This document shows positions 51,801-63,800 of a stretch of DNA of 64,000 nucleotides, piece by piece; the first letter of the stretch is position 1, and every line of letters starts with the position of its first letter. Made by a program: the position numbers and the translations under genes. Location of the stretch: contig VZTI01005569.1 of the NCBI GenBank assembly GCA_013397865.1, forward strand, positions 178,032 to 242,031. Direction: 5' to 3'. Source of the DNA: Struthidea cinerea (taxonomy: Eukaryota; Chordata; Aves; Passeriformes; Corcoracidae). The notes beneath the pieces were generated by a model. The model saw only the letters and a list, made by a program, of their open reading frames with translations, was not told where the DNA came from and searched no databases.

Positions 51801-54800
51801 CTGTGCAGAGATACTGCATGTTTCCTATAGCAACCAGTAGGACTACTATAGCAACTACTCTCTGTAGTATTGTTTGAGAGGCTGAGTTTCCTGGGAGATA
51901 CACTGGGTAATGTTACATATTAAATTACTACAACAATGCCAGCACTTCAGCATTGTAGGTGGTGATGGGCTTTGCTCTACTAACAGACAAATTGTACCAC
52001 GTCTCTGTATGACCATTCACAAGCAACAGAAGAGGGCATCTTAGTCCCCTCCTTGTAATGCATTTCTGAGAAGAATCACAGCTTATCCCATGGAATCGTA
52101 TCCTTGTGGCCTGTAGCAGAGCTTAAGTTTTTCCTGCGGAAGTCTTACGCTTCCATAACTTGTTTAGCAGGAAGTTGTTAATCAGCATTTTAAAATATTC
52201 TGTGGCATTTCTTCTGAGAATTAGTAGTGCTTGTGGCAGCCAAATCAAGCCAGAAGGTTGGCAGTTTTTAGAGGCTGCCTTTTGTGCTTCTGTGAACTTT
52301 GTTTATGGCCCTGTGTATTCTACATTCCAGTACATATTTTTTACTTTGTAAAGGTTTCTAGGGTCTTGAGAACACCCAATGTGTATACTGAGAGATACTC
52401 ATTAGGTTTTAGACTGTCTTTTCTTACAGGCTGCGGGGGTTTATTTTTAAATTTTATTTTTTAACCTCTTCTAATGTATGTGTTGCATTAGTTCTCAGTA
52501 CAGAGCTTTGGTAAGACATTAATTTCTTGGTTTTCAGGGAGATAACAAAATTTGTTTTCACTTCTCGGAGCAGAGGAAGAACTGTAAGAGGTTTGAGTAA
52601 CAAGACACACAGACTACTTCATTGGAAAGTGTAACTGGTGTCTGGAATCCTGCCTTTGTCCAGTGAGCTGGCTGGTAGAGTCTCTGTGAGGCACATCACC
52701 TCTCAGTTTCAATGTGTTGTGGAAAGACACCATCGTTTCTGGCTGCTGGCAGAATTTCACTTAGTGACAAATCCTGCACACAGTTTTTCCAGTGCCCTGT
52801 TAGTTCTGCTGCAGAGAACCAGCTGGCATTCTCTGAATTTAGCTAAACTAAGGGAATTATGCATTGCTTAAAGCAGTGACAGAGAAGGAAATTATATTGT
52901 TAAGCAATTTTTTAAATATGGAAATATTTTATATGTGGTGCTTCATAAAAGATTCATCAGCTGGCGGTCCTTTGCTTGCTCCCTTTTTCTCCATAGCGCT
53001 CTTCAGTTAGTTAGGATGGCAACGTTGCTGTAACTTCTGTCAGAACCACAAGTTAGGAGGTCATCTTCTTTTCCAGCAAGCCATGGCATTGCAGTGCCCA
53101 AAATGTAGAATAAAATCCCTTGTTATTTGGCTGGACTGTGGCTGGGGGGCTCCCTCCTACCTATGAAGACATTCTTTGCCTCCTTTCTTCTCAGTCTGCT
53201 GTGTGTTTGTCTGCTGTCAGTGCTATTTCTATACCTCTGCAGGTGTAAGGATTTTTTTTGTCTGAACTGGTGTTGCCTTTTGGAAAACTCTTCTTATGTT
53301 GCAGTTATCTATTGCTGGTCTGATTTCCTTTGGAAGCCAAGTGCAGACCCGAAACATCTTTATTGAAGGGAATGTTGGGGTGATGGCAGGGGGAGATAGA
53401 ACACTAAAAAAAATATAAGTAAAGAAAACAAAAAAGCATTTCTCCCTAATACCTGTAGACTAAGATTGGAGAGTGTGTTACCGCTGGGTGCTTCTGGTAG
53501 AACTGGAAAGGAAGCTCTGTGGTGGGCAAATGCAACAAATTTTATCTGCAAGGAGAACTTACCTTCAAAACCTAAACAGTGAAAGCTTGATTATGCCAGG
53601 AGTTTGAAGGCTCATATTCCTTCCAAAACATTTAATGGCTTAAGATTTATTTGCAAAGCTTTTCTAATAATCCTGTAAAGTGCTTAGCCATAGTAATGTT
53701 TTTTAATTTCTGAGCTTCAGCTTCAAATGGAAGAGGAATTGTCTTTAACCGTTCTGAAATTGGTCTTTGTCTTTAGTCTTTCTTTATTGTCTGTACAATA
53801 AGTAAAGAGACTTTCTGATATTGTATGTACTAATTGTATTTCTTGTCTAAATGACCACTCTGTTTTCAGGTTATTTGTGTAATTGTTTTTCCATGCTTCA
53901 TGCTCTAAGGACTGATGATGGAAAGAATGGGTAGTCTGGTTTGTGAGCAGAGGTGTGTAATAATCAAAATATTGACAGTGAGGTTGTACCATAGGCACTG
54001 TTTGTGTTTCATATGCTGTGTCTGTCACAACCTTTTGAAATGCTTTCAGTCACATCAATGGAAAGTGTCAGTTCTCAGTGGCATCTCTTAGGTTGTTCCT
54101 GGTTTTCTTTTGGGCTGTGGCAGTTAATACAGAAACCGGTGTGATAAGTGTTTCAGTGCAGTGCAGGAGATGTTTCTCAATGCTGAATTTCAACATGCAT
54201 TGTGTTGCTCAATGCATTTATTCAGTGAAGTCTGTTTAGGAGACAGCACAGGACTTTGCTGTGTTAATTACTGTATGCAAACATGAAAACAAAAGGAAAT
54301 GCAAATATTTTCTCATTTGCTATTTAGTCTGAAAACATCATTATGTAATATTGCTAAATACAGGATGCAGGTATGAACACCGTAGGATAGGGACCACTTT
54401 TTGAGGGTATTTATGGTGTGCATTTGCCTTCTATTTTGCCTATGAGTAAAGAAAAAATAAATCATAAATTGGGTTGTTTGTCTTAAAACAGTATAAAGTT
54501 ACTTCTTCTAGAACCTTGGTAGACTGCATAGATTTTTAAAGTGTCTCATAAAGTACAGTCAAAACTTGTGATTAGAACAAGAGAATCAGTCTGCATACTG
54601 AAATTGTGGTTAGTCTTATCAGCTACTACCAAGCTACTTGTTTGCTATAGTATTTAAACATCTGTGGGTTTGCAGGATTGAGGAAGTACTACAAAACTGA
54701 AATTATTCACACTATTTAATTCTTAACGGTTTTTTTTCAGATTTAAGATGAGGAGGAGATTTGAGAATATATACTAATAATTTGCACAATTAATTTTCAA

Positions 54801-57800
54801 AAAAGAATGTACTGAAATCATCTTGGTTTTCCTAAATGTACATGTTCTGTGTTCTAGCACATGGTTTGTTATTGTAGAACTGTACAACTAAAGCTTACGT
54901 ACTAATGTAAAAGAACCCAGTTTATAACAAATTATTTTCAACAAGGGGTTTTTTACATTTGGAAATTAGAAACCTCATAGCTTTAAATTGATCATAATGT
55001 AGAAGAAAAATACAACCCCTCAAAAAAAAAAAAGAAAAAGACTGTTCAGTATACTGTATGAGTTTTAGCTAAGAACTTATTCTCTTCTGAAAGGTATTAT
55101 TGCCATTTAGACTTGCTAGTATTCCATAAATAGATGTTCATTAGCCTTTTCTCACAAAAATAATCCTGCTAGTCTTCTACTAGAAAGCGGGCAAAACTAG
55201 TTGTAAATGAGCTACTTTAAAAAAGACATTGAATACAAAGTGGTACTGCAGCCAATGGTAGCTTTGTGCTTTCACCTGAAGAAGGATGAAAGTCAGCAGT
55301 CTCTGTAGAACTGCTGACGAATTTTTACTCTAGATTCTGACAGTCTGGTTTCGTATATAACAAATGTACATGATGAGGTAGATGGCTTAGTCTGAATTTA
55401 GTTTCCCTCACATAGGCATCTAGCATGATTCTCTGTAGAGAGGGGACATGTGAAACAGGATCTCTGACTTTCTGGAGAAACTACTGGGTGGAATTATTCC
55501 ATTATAGGGAAAGATGGAAATTTTCTGTCACAAGGAAGATGACTCCCACCCCATCTTCAGATTTGCAGCTGTGGAACAGATTTGGGGCCAGTGTTGCAGA
55601 GAGGACCTGGGAGCATCCGAGCCAGCAGAGCCTGAACTGCACTGAAGCACCAGGAGAAAGGGGGAAGTGGTCACTACTGAGAGACTCCTGGCCCCATGTG
55701 CCAGCCTGACCTGTTTCCTCATGAGGTTTTCGTTTGCCTGGACCTCAGATTCAGGATGTTGTCAACTGTTAAAGCTTGTCTGACCCTCAGACTATTACCC
55801 ACTGCTGCTCCTGCATGTGGGTATCAACAGCACTTCCAGGGGAGATCTGGAAAGCACGAAATGTGACTGCACAGCTGTGGGGGTGATTCAAGGGCACAGG
55901 GGCTCAAGTGGTGATCTTGGTCCTGCTGGTAAGGGAGAAGAGACAAGAAAGTGATTGGGAGTAGCCAGGAGGGAGTCATGAATGAGAACTCATGGTTAAC
56001 CTAGCCAATAACTCTCTGTGATCAGAAGGCTGGCTTGGTGGATGAGGGAAGAACTATAGATAGAGCTTATCTTGACTTCAGTAAAGCTTTTGACATTGTC
56101 TTCTGCAACATCCTCATAGGTAAACTGCTGAGTACAGACTAGATAAATGGACAGTGAGCTTGGTTTATAAGTGGCTAAACCCTTCAGGCTCGGTGAGTTG
56201 TGGGCAGCAACATGAAGTTTAGCTGGAGGATAGTCAGTAGTGGTTTACCCAGGAGTAAATACTGGAGCCAGCACAAATTCATGGCTGTCCTGGATGGTGG
56301 GATAGTGTGCTCTCGGTAAATTTGCTTACTTAAAACTGGAAGGAGTGTTTGATGCACCTGATAGTTGTACTCCTATTTAGAGGGACCTTGACAAGCTAGA
56401 GAAATGTGCCAGCAGGAATCTCATGGAGTTCAACAAATGGAAATGTAAAGTCTTGTGCCTAGAAAGGAATAACCCTGTCCCCCAGGACAGGCTGGGGGCT
56501 GACTGGCTGGAAGGCAGCTTTGCTGGAAAAGATATGGGCTGCTCAGTTGGGCAGAAAGGGGAACAGGAGTCAGAAATGCGCAGTTGTGGCAAAGGCCAAC
56601 AGCATCCTGGGCTGCATTAGGAGAAGCATTGTCAGCTGGTTGAGAGAGATTTTTCCTTTCTCCACAGCATTAGTGAGGCACATCTGGAGTGCAGTGTGGG
56701 GCTCCCCAGTAGAAGAGAGACAGGGACATGCTGGTACAAGTCCAGTGAAGGGCCACAAAAATAATTAAGGTACTGGGTATCTCTCATGACATCATGCTCC
56801 AGTCCCTTAATCATCTTCATGAAGCCCAGGCTAGCCTTAGCCCTGTTTGTGGCAAGGGCATGGAGCTGGCTTGTGTAGGTTCTTGCAGTACGTCCCATGA
56901 TAGGTCTTGCCTTTTGTTCTGGAATATCTGGTTATTACATCTTACTTTTTTCATTGAAAGGATAACGATTGTCTTTTTTTTCCTGCTTGTTTGTTACAGA
57001 TAGGCTTGGTAATATTGTTCATTGAAATATTTTGCCACTATTACAAAAGTATATTAAGTAACAGTGTTCCTTATATGAGTAAATGCATTGTGCATTATCT
57101 TTACGGGAAGTATTCGCAAAGGAAATCACTAATTAAGCTATTAATAGATCCTTTGTAAAAAAAAAATGTTATATGCTATTTTTAAAAAAGAAAGTGACGG
57201 CAGGGTGATGATTCTTGTCTGTGAAAATATGCAACATTTGTTCTTGTAGAGATTTGTTGTTTTGTTTTAGCATTTAGGTGAATCACTACCCTTAGTTTCT
57301 TAACTGAAGAATACCAGTATCCTTTTCTCACGCAGTTATGCTTAGATTGGGTGAGTTGGATTTGGAAAAGTGGTAACTGGGTGGGTTTGGTTTTGTTTGT
57401 TGCTTAAATATTCTGTTAACTTCTGTGAAGTTAACAGAAATAATTCAATGAAGAAAGAGCTGAGGGAACATGGGTCTGTTGGTTTTGTTATCTAGAATTA
57501 GAATATTATAGGATCAAAAAGGATGTTTTAAATTAGTTGTTAATGCCAGCAATCCTGAAACAGAATAGGTACCTTTATACAGCATAATATTCTGCAAAGA
57601 TTTTCAGTGAAGAAAGTATGTGTGATCTAGCAATGAGTTATCTCTTTTAATTATTTCTGAGGATTTTTCTCAGTTTGTTACTTAATCCTGTTGATACCTT
57701 TCTTCTTTATCAGTGCTAGAATGAACTTGTGCCTTGAAAACAGTCTCCTCTTATATTTGCAAGCTGTTACCACATCTTCTTTCCACCTTCTTAATCCGAA

Positions 57801-60800
57801 TTTTTAATTCTTTCTGTTTGTTATGTCTTCTAGATCTCTTATTTTCCTGGTCTCACATGGGATTCTTTGTCAGTTTATCATAATTTGCAAATTCATGTTA
57901 ATGACTGTTCATCTATAACAGGTCTATGGTGACTCTAAAAATATTTCTCCAGAAAATAGGACCACATTTCATTATTCTGTATTGGTTGTATGGAGTAGAT
58001 CCTGTGTACTTATGTATATTGGGGGGTGTGTGTATTTATATGCATGGTGAAAGAGTGGATAAGAGAATGGTGAAACTTTTTATAACTTTTAAAAAAATGT
58101 GTCTAAAAATTCTTTAGAATGGAAGAGGGTTGTTTTGTTTGTTCGTTTAAGAAATTCCTGGAAACTGCTTAATTCTCCACTGATCAGAATCTATAACAAT
58201 TGGTTCAGTGTTATGAATTCTAAGTTGCTTTTTGTTTTTTTCCTTCCTTTTTTTCTCCCCTCCTTTTCTTCTCTGTAATTCACAGCTTTTGGAAATTAAC
58301 TGGACTGGACTGACCAATCTTCTGGATGTCCCAGGACTGAAGTGAGTATACCTAAAGTAGTGTTTGATTTATCTGCTCCCCAGTAAAGCCCAGAAAATCT
58401 GAAGGCCATCAATTGAATCATTTTCAGGTTGGATGACTCTGAGCAGTTCTCTCTTAAAGTAGAATTATATGAAATTGCTCAATTTGCAGAAGATAGTGAT
58501 CTCACTACAAGTCAAAGTACGCGAAAAGTATATCTAGGAGGTCTTGTTAAAAATACTTTGATATATAATTTTTAATACACTTCTTTTAGTGTTCTCAGCC
58601 TTTCCAGATTTCCAGAATCTTGTGAATTTCCTATCTGCCCTCTCCTAGGACAGCAGAGAGACACAGAGCCTTCCTTTCATGCCAGTGGGCTAATGACATC
58701 TTGGCTCTTGGCTTTGTATGCCAATCCATCTCTGTTTGCTTGTGTAAAGGTAGTTAGAAATACCTTAAGACTATTCAAATTAAATAAAGTTTATAATATC
58801 TTCAAGTGCTTACTTTTAAAACTTTCAGTTTATTATTTGAAGATTGAATGGAGTAGCAAAAATATTGACCGTATATAGCTATAAAATGCTTAGCTTATTC
58901 AGAGCTTTTCCTAAAACCACAGGATAAAATCCTGAATTAAAAAGCATCAATAGAGGTGCAAATCAAGCTGCTTTGAATCATTGCAATCCTGATAAAGTTA
59001 AATCCATGAATGTATTCATAATTACCAGGTTTTAATAGTTACCCAGGGGCTTTTTTAATATGGAGACATTGGCAAAGGAGATAGCGGTGGATCTGATACA
59101 CACTTGGATTTTGTGACTACCCCTTTTTAGATCCCATACTCTCAAGAGTTGGCTGACTCCAGAATTATTTTTTATTGTTTCAAAACAGGAGTTTGAATTT
59201 AGGTATTAAATTAATCCCTGAGTAATCAATTGCATGGCTGAAGTGGATTTTGCTTTCCTTAGACACGTGAAGTCATTGCATGGAATCCCAGCTGAACAGT
59301 TTGAAATTAGAACTTGCAATAAGTAGGTTAATGGCTGCAAGAATTGCTCACGTTTCAAGCCTGCTTAAGACCGTCTCTGAGGAAAGAGGTTTTCTTGATC
59401 AGTGAGAGAAAATGGCTTCCAAAATACAGCTCCTGAGTAATAATTCGCTCTTTTGATATGACTAAATTTACATTTAGTACTTAAGTTTACTAGGTTCCTG
59501 AGATTCCCATCCTGCTACATATTTGCCTGACTGCAAACACAAAACCTCAGATGTAAACAAAGTCTCGCTAAATATCTCAAGTTTATGGTTTCCAGAGCAA
59601 CCAAACTTGGCTACACATGTACAAACTGGTGCCATCTAGACGTGGTATAGTTTCTATAGTAACCGTAACTGAGGTGACTCATGCTCTGCCTTGCCAAGAG
59701 GTTTCTTTAGTGCTGTGTTTGTTTTTCTTATCTGTATAGATAAGTTGTGTATTTTGGTATGATGATGTGACATATTGTAGTTGTTAGAAACAATGATGAA
59801 CAAGAAATTGCTGCCACCACAGGTACCTTTTTAGTCCTATGGCTGTTGGCTGCACACTAAACTGCTTGTTTGTACTCTGTTTGCAAATGTCTTCTACTAA
59901 TTGAATTTCTGCATTAGCTGCTGGATGCTTCCCTGCCAGCTGTTAGCAACTTTCATTGTTCTTCCTATATGACTCCACAATGAGAAGGACATACAAGTAA
60001 TTAATATTTCATCATTAGTATAGCTTGTGGAGAAGTGGAATTAAAATCTCTGTGTGAGGAGGAGCTAGGCTGTGAGAATACTCAAGTGTATCAGGAGGAG
60101 ATGTGGATGACAGGAAGATGTTGGGGTTGCTTGAGATACAGTGAAAACACTCTGTGCAGTCAGAGATGTGCTGTTTCTGCAGTATGAATAAAGATAGCAC
60201 AGGAAAAATACACAGCTGATAAAAATTGATAAAAATTAAGTAGAGTTAAGTAGAGAGCAATACAAAAGAGTGGGCAACTAACAATTATTTTTCTGCAATG
60301 AATTTGAGCTTTTGAAGACAGTCTAATAAACTATATCTAATAAACTATATGAAACATTGCACACTTCTATCCTTTTTATGAACTGAAAAAATAATTGTAC
60401 AAAGAACCATTGACTAAAGTTTTATGATCTTAGGAAGCTGTTTTTTAATGATGCATCAGCATAAGGATTTATATTGATGCATCTTTGTTGTTTGGTCAAT
60501 GTTTTGTCTATGTTTTCCATAGGTCAGACCACTTACTTTAAGTAACAAAAAATGAAAAAGATTGTCATTTTTGCCTTGTATTCATGAAGAACACTTTGCA
60601 TCCAAGAGCACCCCAGCTGGCTAATACTAGATGAGATTTAAACAGCTTGAAAGCAACATGCTGTTTTAGAATTCATTTATTAGTTAGTTCCATACCATCT
60701 TCAGTGTTCTTTTTCAGCTCCGTATATTTAAAGTTAAGGTATCTGCTACCTTCTAGGAGCCCAGTTTCTCTGCGTATAACTTGGTGAAACTTCATTAATG

Positions 60801-63800
60801 CTGGCTCATTTTTCTCAGGTGTTTTAGTGAAATTCAAGTGTTAACGTTGGGATAAAATTATGAGAATAAACTGTGGAATCAGAGTTGGGGTTTGGCATAA
60901 AGGATTGTGAGTCCTTCCAGTGCTTGGGCTGTGTTGTGCTACTGTCTGTTTCTTTCTCTTGTTTAAGGAGATTTGCTGTAGTTCTATTCGAACATTAGTC
61001 AGTCTCTGAACCTTATGCTAGTGTAGAGTAGGTTTATTTATGCCTGTGGCTTATTTCATAAAGTCTGTGATCTTAAGGAAATACTAGAGGAGAACACAGC
61101 AGCCTTTCTTTCAAGGCAGCTTTGGTACCTTTGCTTTCCTTGCACTGCTCCTTTGCTTTCTGCGGCCTAGGTCAGTTGGTTTTCTCCATTAGTCATCTGT
61201 TCTTAAGGGACTGAGCATAAAGGCAGAGCTTTCTCTTCTTGCCAAGTAGGGACACTAACAAAAGCAGGAACAAAAAAGTTTACCTGATCTCTACACTAGA
61301 GTTTTGTCATTAGACTTGAATTTTGAAAAGTGTGATTGTTGCTTGTGCAGTTACCATCACCTTGGCTTGGGTTTGTTTTTTTTTTTTTCCTTTTAATGTT
61401 AAGATTGGTTGAGATGCTTATCTTCAATTTTTTGTCAACTCTTAACAAAATAATGAATTCTATTTTCTTGGCTTATTTCAGAGAGTTTAGCATACATAAA
61501 TTGAAAACTAGATGTTTGGCAAAATGAAACTTAAAGTTTGAAAAGCATGGTGTTAAAATGATGGCTAAATGAAGCTTCTCTTCAGATAACATGATTATCT
61601 TGCAGTATTCGTCTTAAGAATTACTGAAACTGAATTTCTAGGGTTCCCATAGAATGAAAATCTCTGTAAATGTGATTGGATAAGCTCTGCATGCAGGGAA
61701 GGGAAATGAAGACTCTTTAGGGCAGATGTGAATTAGCTCACAGAAGCGGAGAGGAAACTTTTTCCTCTGAGCAGTATCGTAACATTATCCACTGTTTCTT
61801 CTTTCTAACCAGAGGCCTGCACAGACTTGTCCATTGATTTTGATGCAGCCTTGAGCTCCTTCTGTTCCTGTTGTTCTGAGTACCATTAAAAAGTCAGCCA
61901 TGTTCCGTCATTTATTGTAGTTATCTGGGTTTACAGTGGAAGTGGGCAGCCAAGGAGATGCAGGCTGTACAGGTTGCAAACCTCCGGCATGAAAATTGGT
62001 GCATTTCTAATGGGCCAGATGGTATTTAATGGGTTCATTCTGTTGCCCATCTCTAGCATAATGTCAGTTGCTCACCACAACATTTTATTTCCGAATGAAA
62101 CTGTAATATGTATCACATTTCACTGCAGCTTTTGTTTTTATATACTGGCTTCTGAGTTAGAGCTACTCCCAGCTTCAGATTCAGTCTTAGAAAAACTTCA
62201 CAAGGTGCTTACATACAAGTGCTTCATCCAGAAAATTATTATCTGCATCTTGATTTCACGAAGACTGTAAAAAGGGAATCATGGAGTGTGTTTAGGAGGA
62301 GAAGTCACAACTCCACCAGCTTTAGTGAGAATGCGCCTCTGCAGTTCAGAGTATTTTTGTAATTACTTCTCTAAACCTTTGGACATACTCCTGAGACCTT
62401 CCTGGGTACTTGTCTTCCGTGTTCTGCCTTTTGCCCACGTAGGCAATGTGTGTAACCAGTGCTGTTGGTCTGACAATGAACTGATCTGTTGTCAGTTCAG
62501 ACCTGAGCTGGGTGAACTTACAGCTTAGGAAGTTGTTCTCATTTCTGTGTTTGTGGAGGGGTGTGGGGTTGGGTTTTATGTGATTCATTACCAGTGTGGT
62601 TGCACTGCCACTCCCTTTTCACTGAACAAAACCTGTTTTGCTTCCCTAGGCTACATTTTATTCAGCTGTGAGCTTGTGTTCTGTGTGTCTGGGGTTTAAA
62701 TGATGGTCCTCCCAGCTCAAGAGGACAACTGGTTTCATAACAGTACAGGAATGGGTAGCCAAACTTCCAAGGAAAGTTAAATCATTATTGAAATATGAAA
62801 GTAAATAAACAGTTACCATCTGCTTGGTTATATGCAATGCCGGCAAGAGAACTTATGCAACAGCCTTTTACCCGGGCTGGTTTTAAAAGGCGAGGGTGAG
62901 GGGGAAATTCGGCTGTGGCAGGGAAATGGGAACTTTATATTCATCCCTATGGTTTCTGCTATTCAGTGTCAGCTGCTTCCACCTGGTGGCCGTTTGGGCA
63001 AGAATCCTTTGTTTTAAGTTTACCAACCAGATGTGTCTTCTACTCCCCCAGAAAGGCAAATATTTTTTCCATTTAGGTTGTTAAGCAGCAAAAGGAGGTT
63101 TTTTTGGGTTTTTTTTTTGAGTAACTGAGGATTCGTTTCTCCAACAGTGGCTTATCAGATACAATAATACTGGATATTATATCCAACTACTTGGTCCTTC
63201 CAAATAGAATTACAGTCCCCCTTGTCAGTGAAGTGCAGATTGCTCAGCTGCGGTTTCCTATACCAAAGGTAAGCATGTTTCTGTTAACACTAATAACTAA
63301 GCATTTCGTTTTTTTTCTGTAGTAACTTGTTCAAGACAATCTGTGTGAATTTCTAAGTAGTTACTGCAGTGGTGCAAGTTACTATGAATCCAGTCACTGA
63401 TAATAATTGATTTAATTAATAAAAAATTTCTGTGAAGTCAAGTTTCAAAAGAACACCAAGAAAGATGTATTTATTTATTTATTCTGTTTTGCTGGAATCT
63501 TAAACATATTACTTGCTACAATAAAGTTCAACTGTATAGATTAAAAATTAAGTACCATATGTTTTGTATTATCATGGAAAATTACTATTAGTTTGCTTTA
63601 CTAAAAACTTGCTGCTATTTTTTGCTACTCCCAGAAACTTGGTATTTCTTGATGTAACTGGCATGTTTCTGATGGTTGATGACAGTTTTTCTTTTCAGGA
63701 ATCTCTTGAGTGCTAGGTCTGTTGTGTGTGTGGATCATCACTGATATTTTCTGCTTACAGTATGTCTAAAATAAGTTTCACGTTAAGGAAATGGCAATGG

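Larger units (their letters stand above)
47185..58285 (+). other. ESYT2: ESYT2 intron 6 (11.1 kb)
   Basis: Donor GTAAGC, acceptor TAATTCACAG after a long C/T-rich tract (58225-58275), phase 0. It contains the rearranged CR1 at about 55480-56830 and a perfect hairpin at 57411-57439. The rest, including a G+C-richer stretch at 49130-49500 with open frames on both strands, shows no known domain or repeat family that I recognise. Confidence 0.9.

Noticed and set aside
59755..59830. TGATGA-like boxes suggesting a C/D snoRNA in intron 7
   Set aside because: No CTGA D box or terminal stem at the right spacing.
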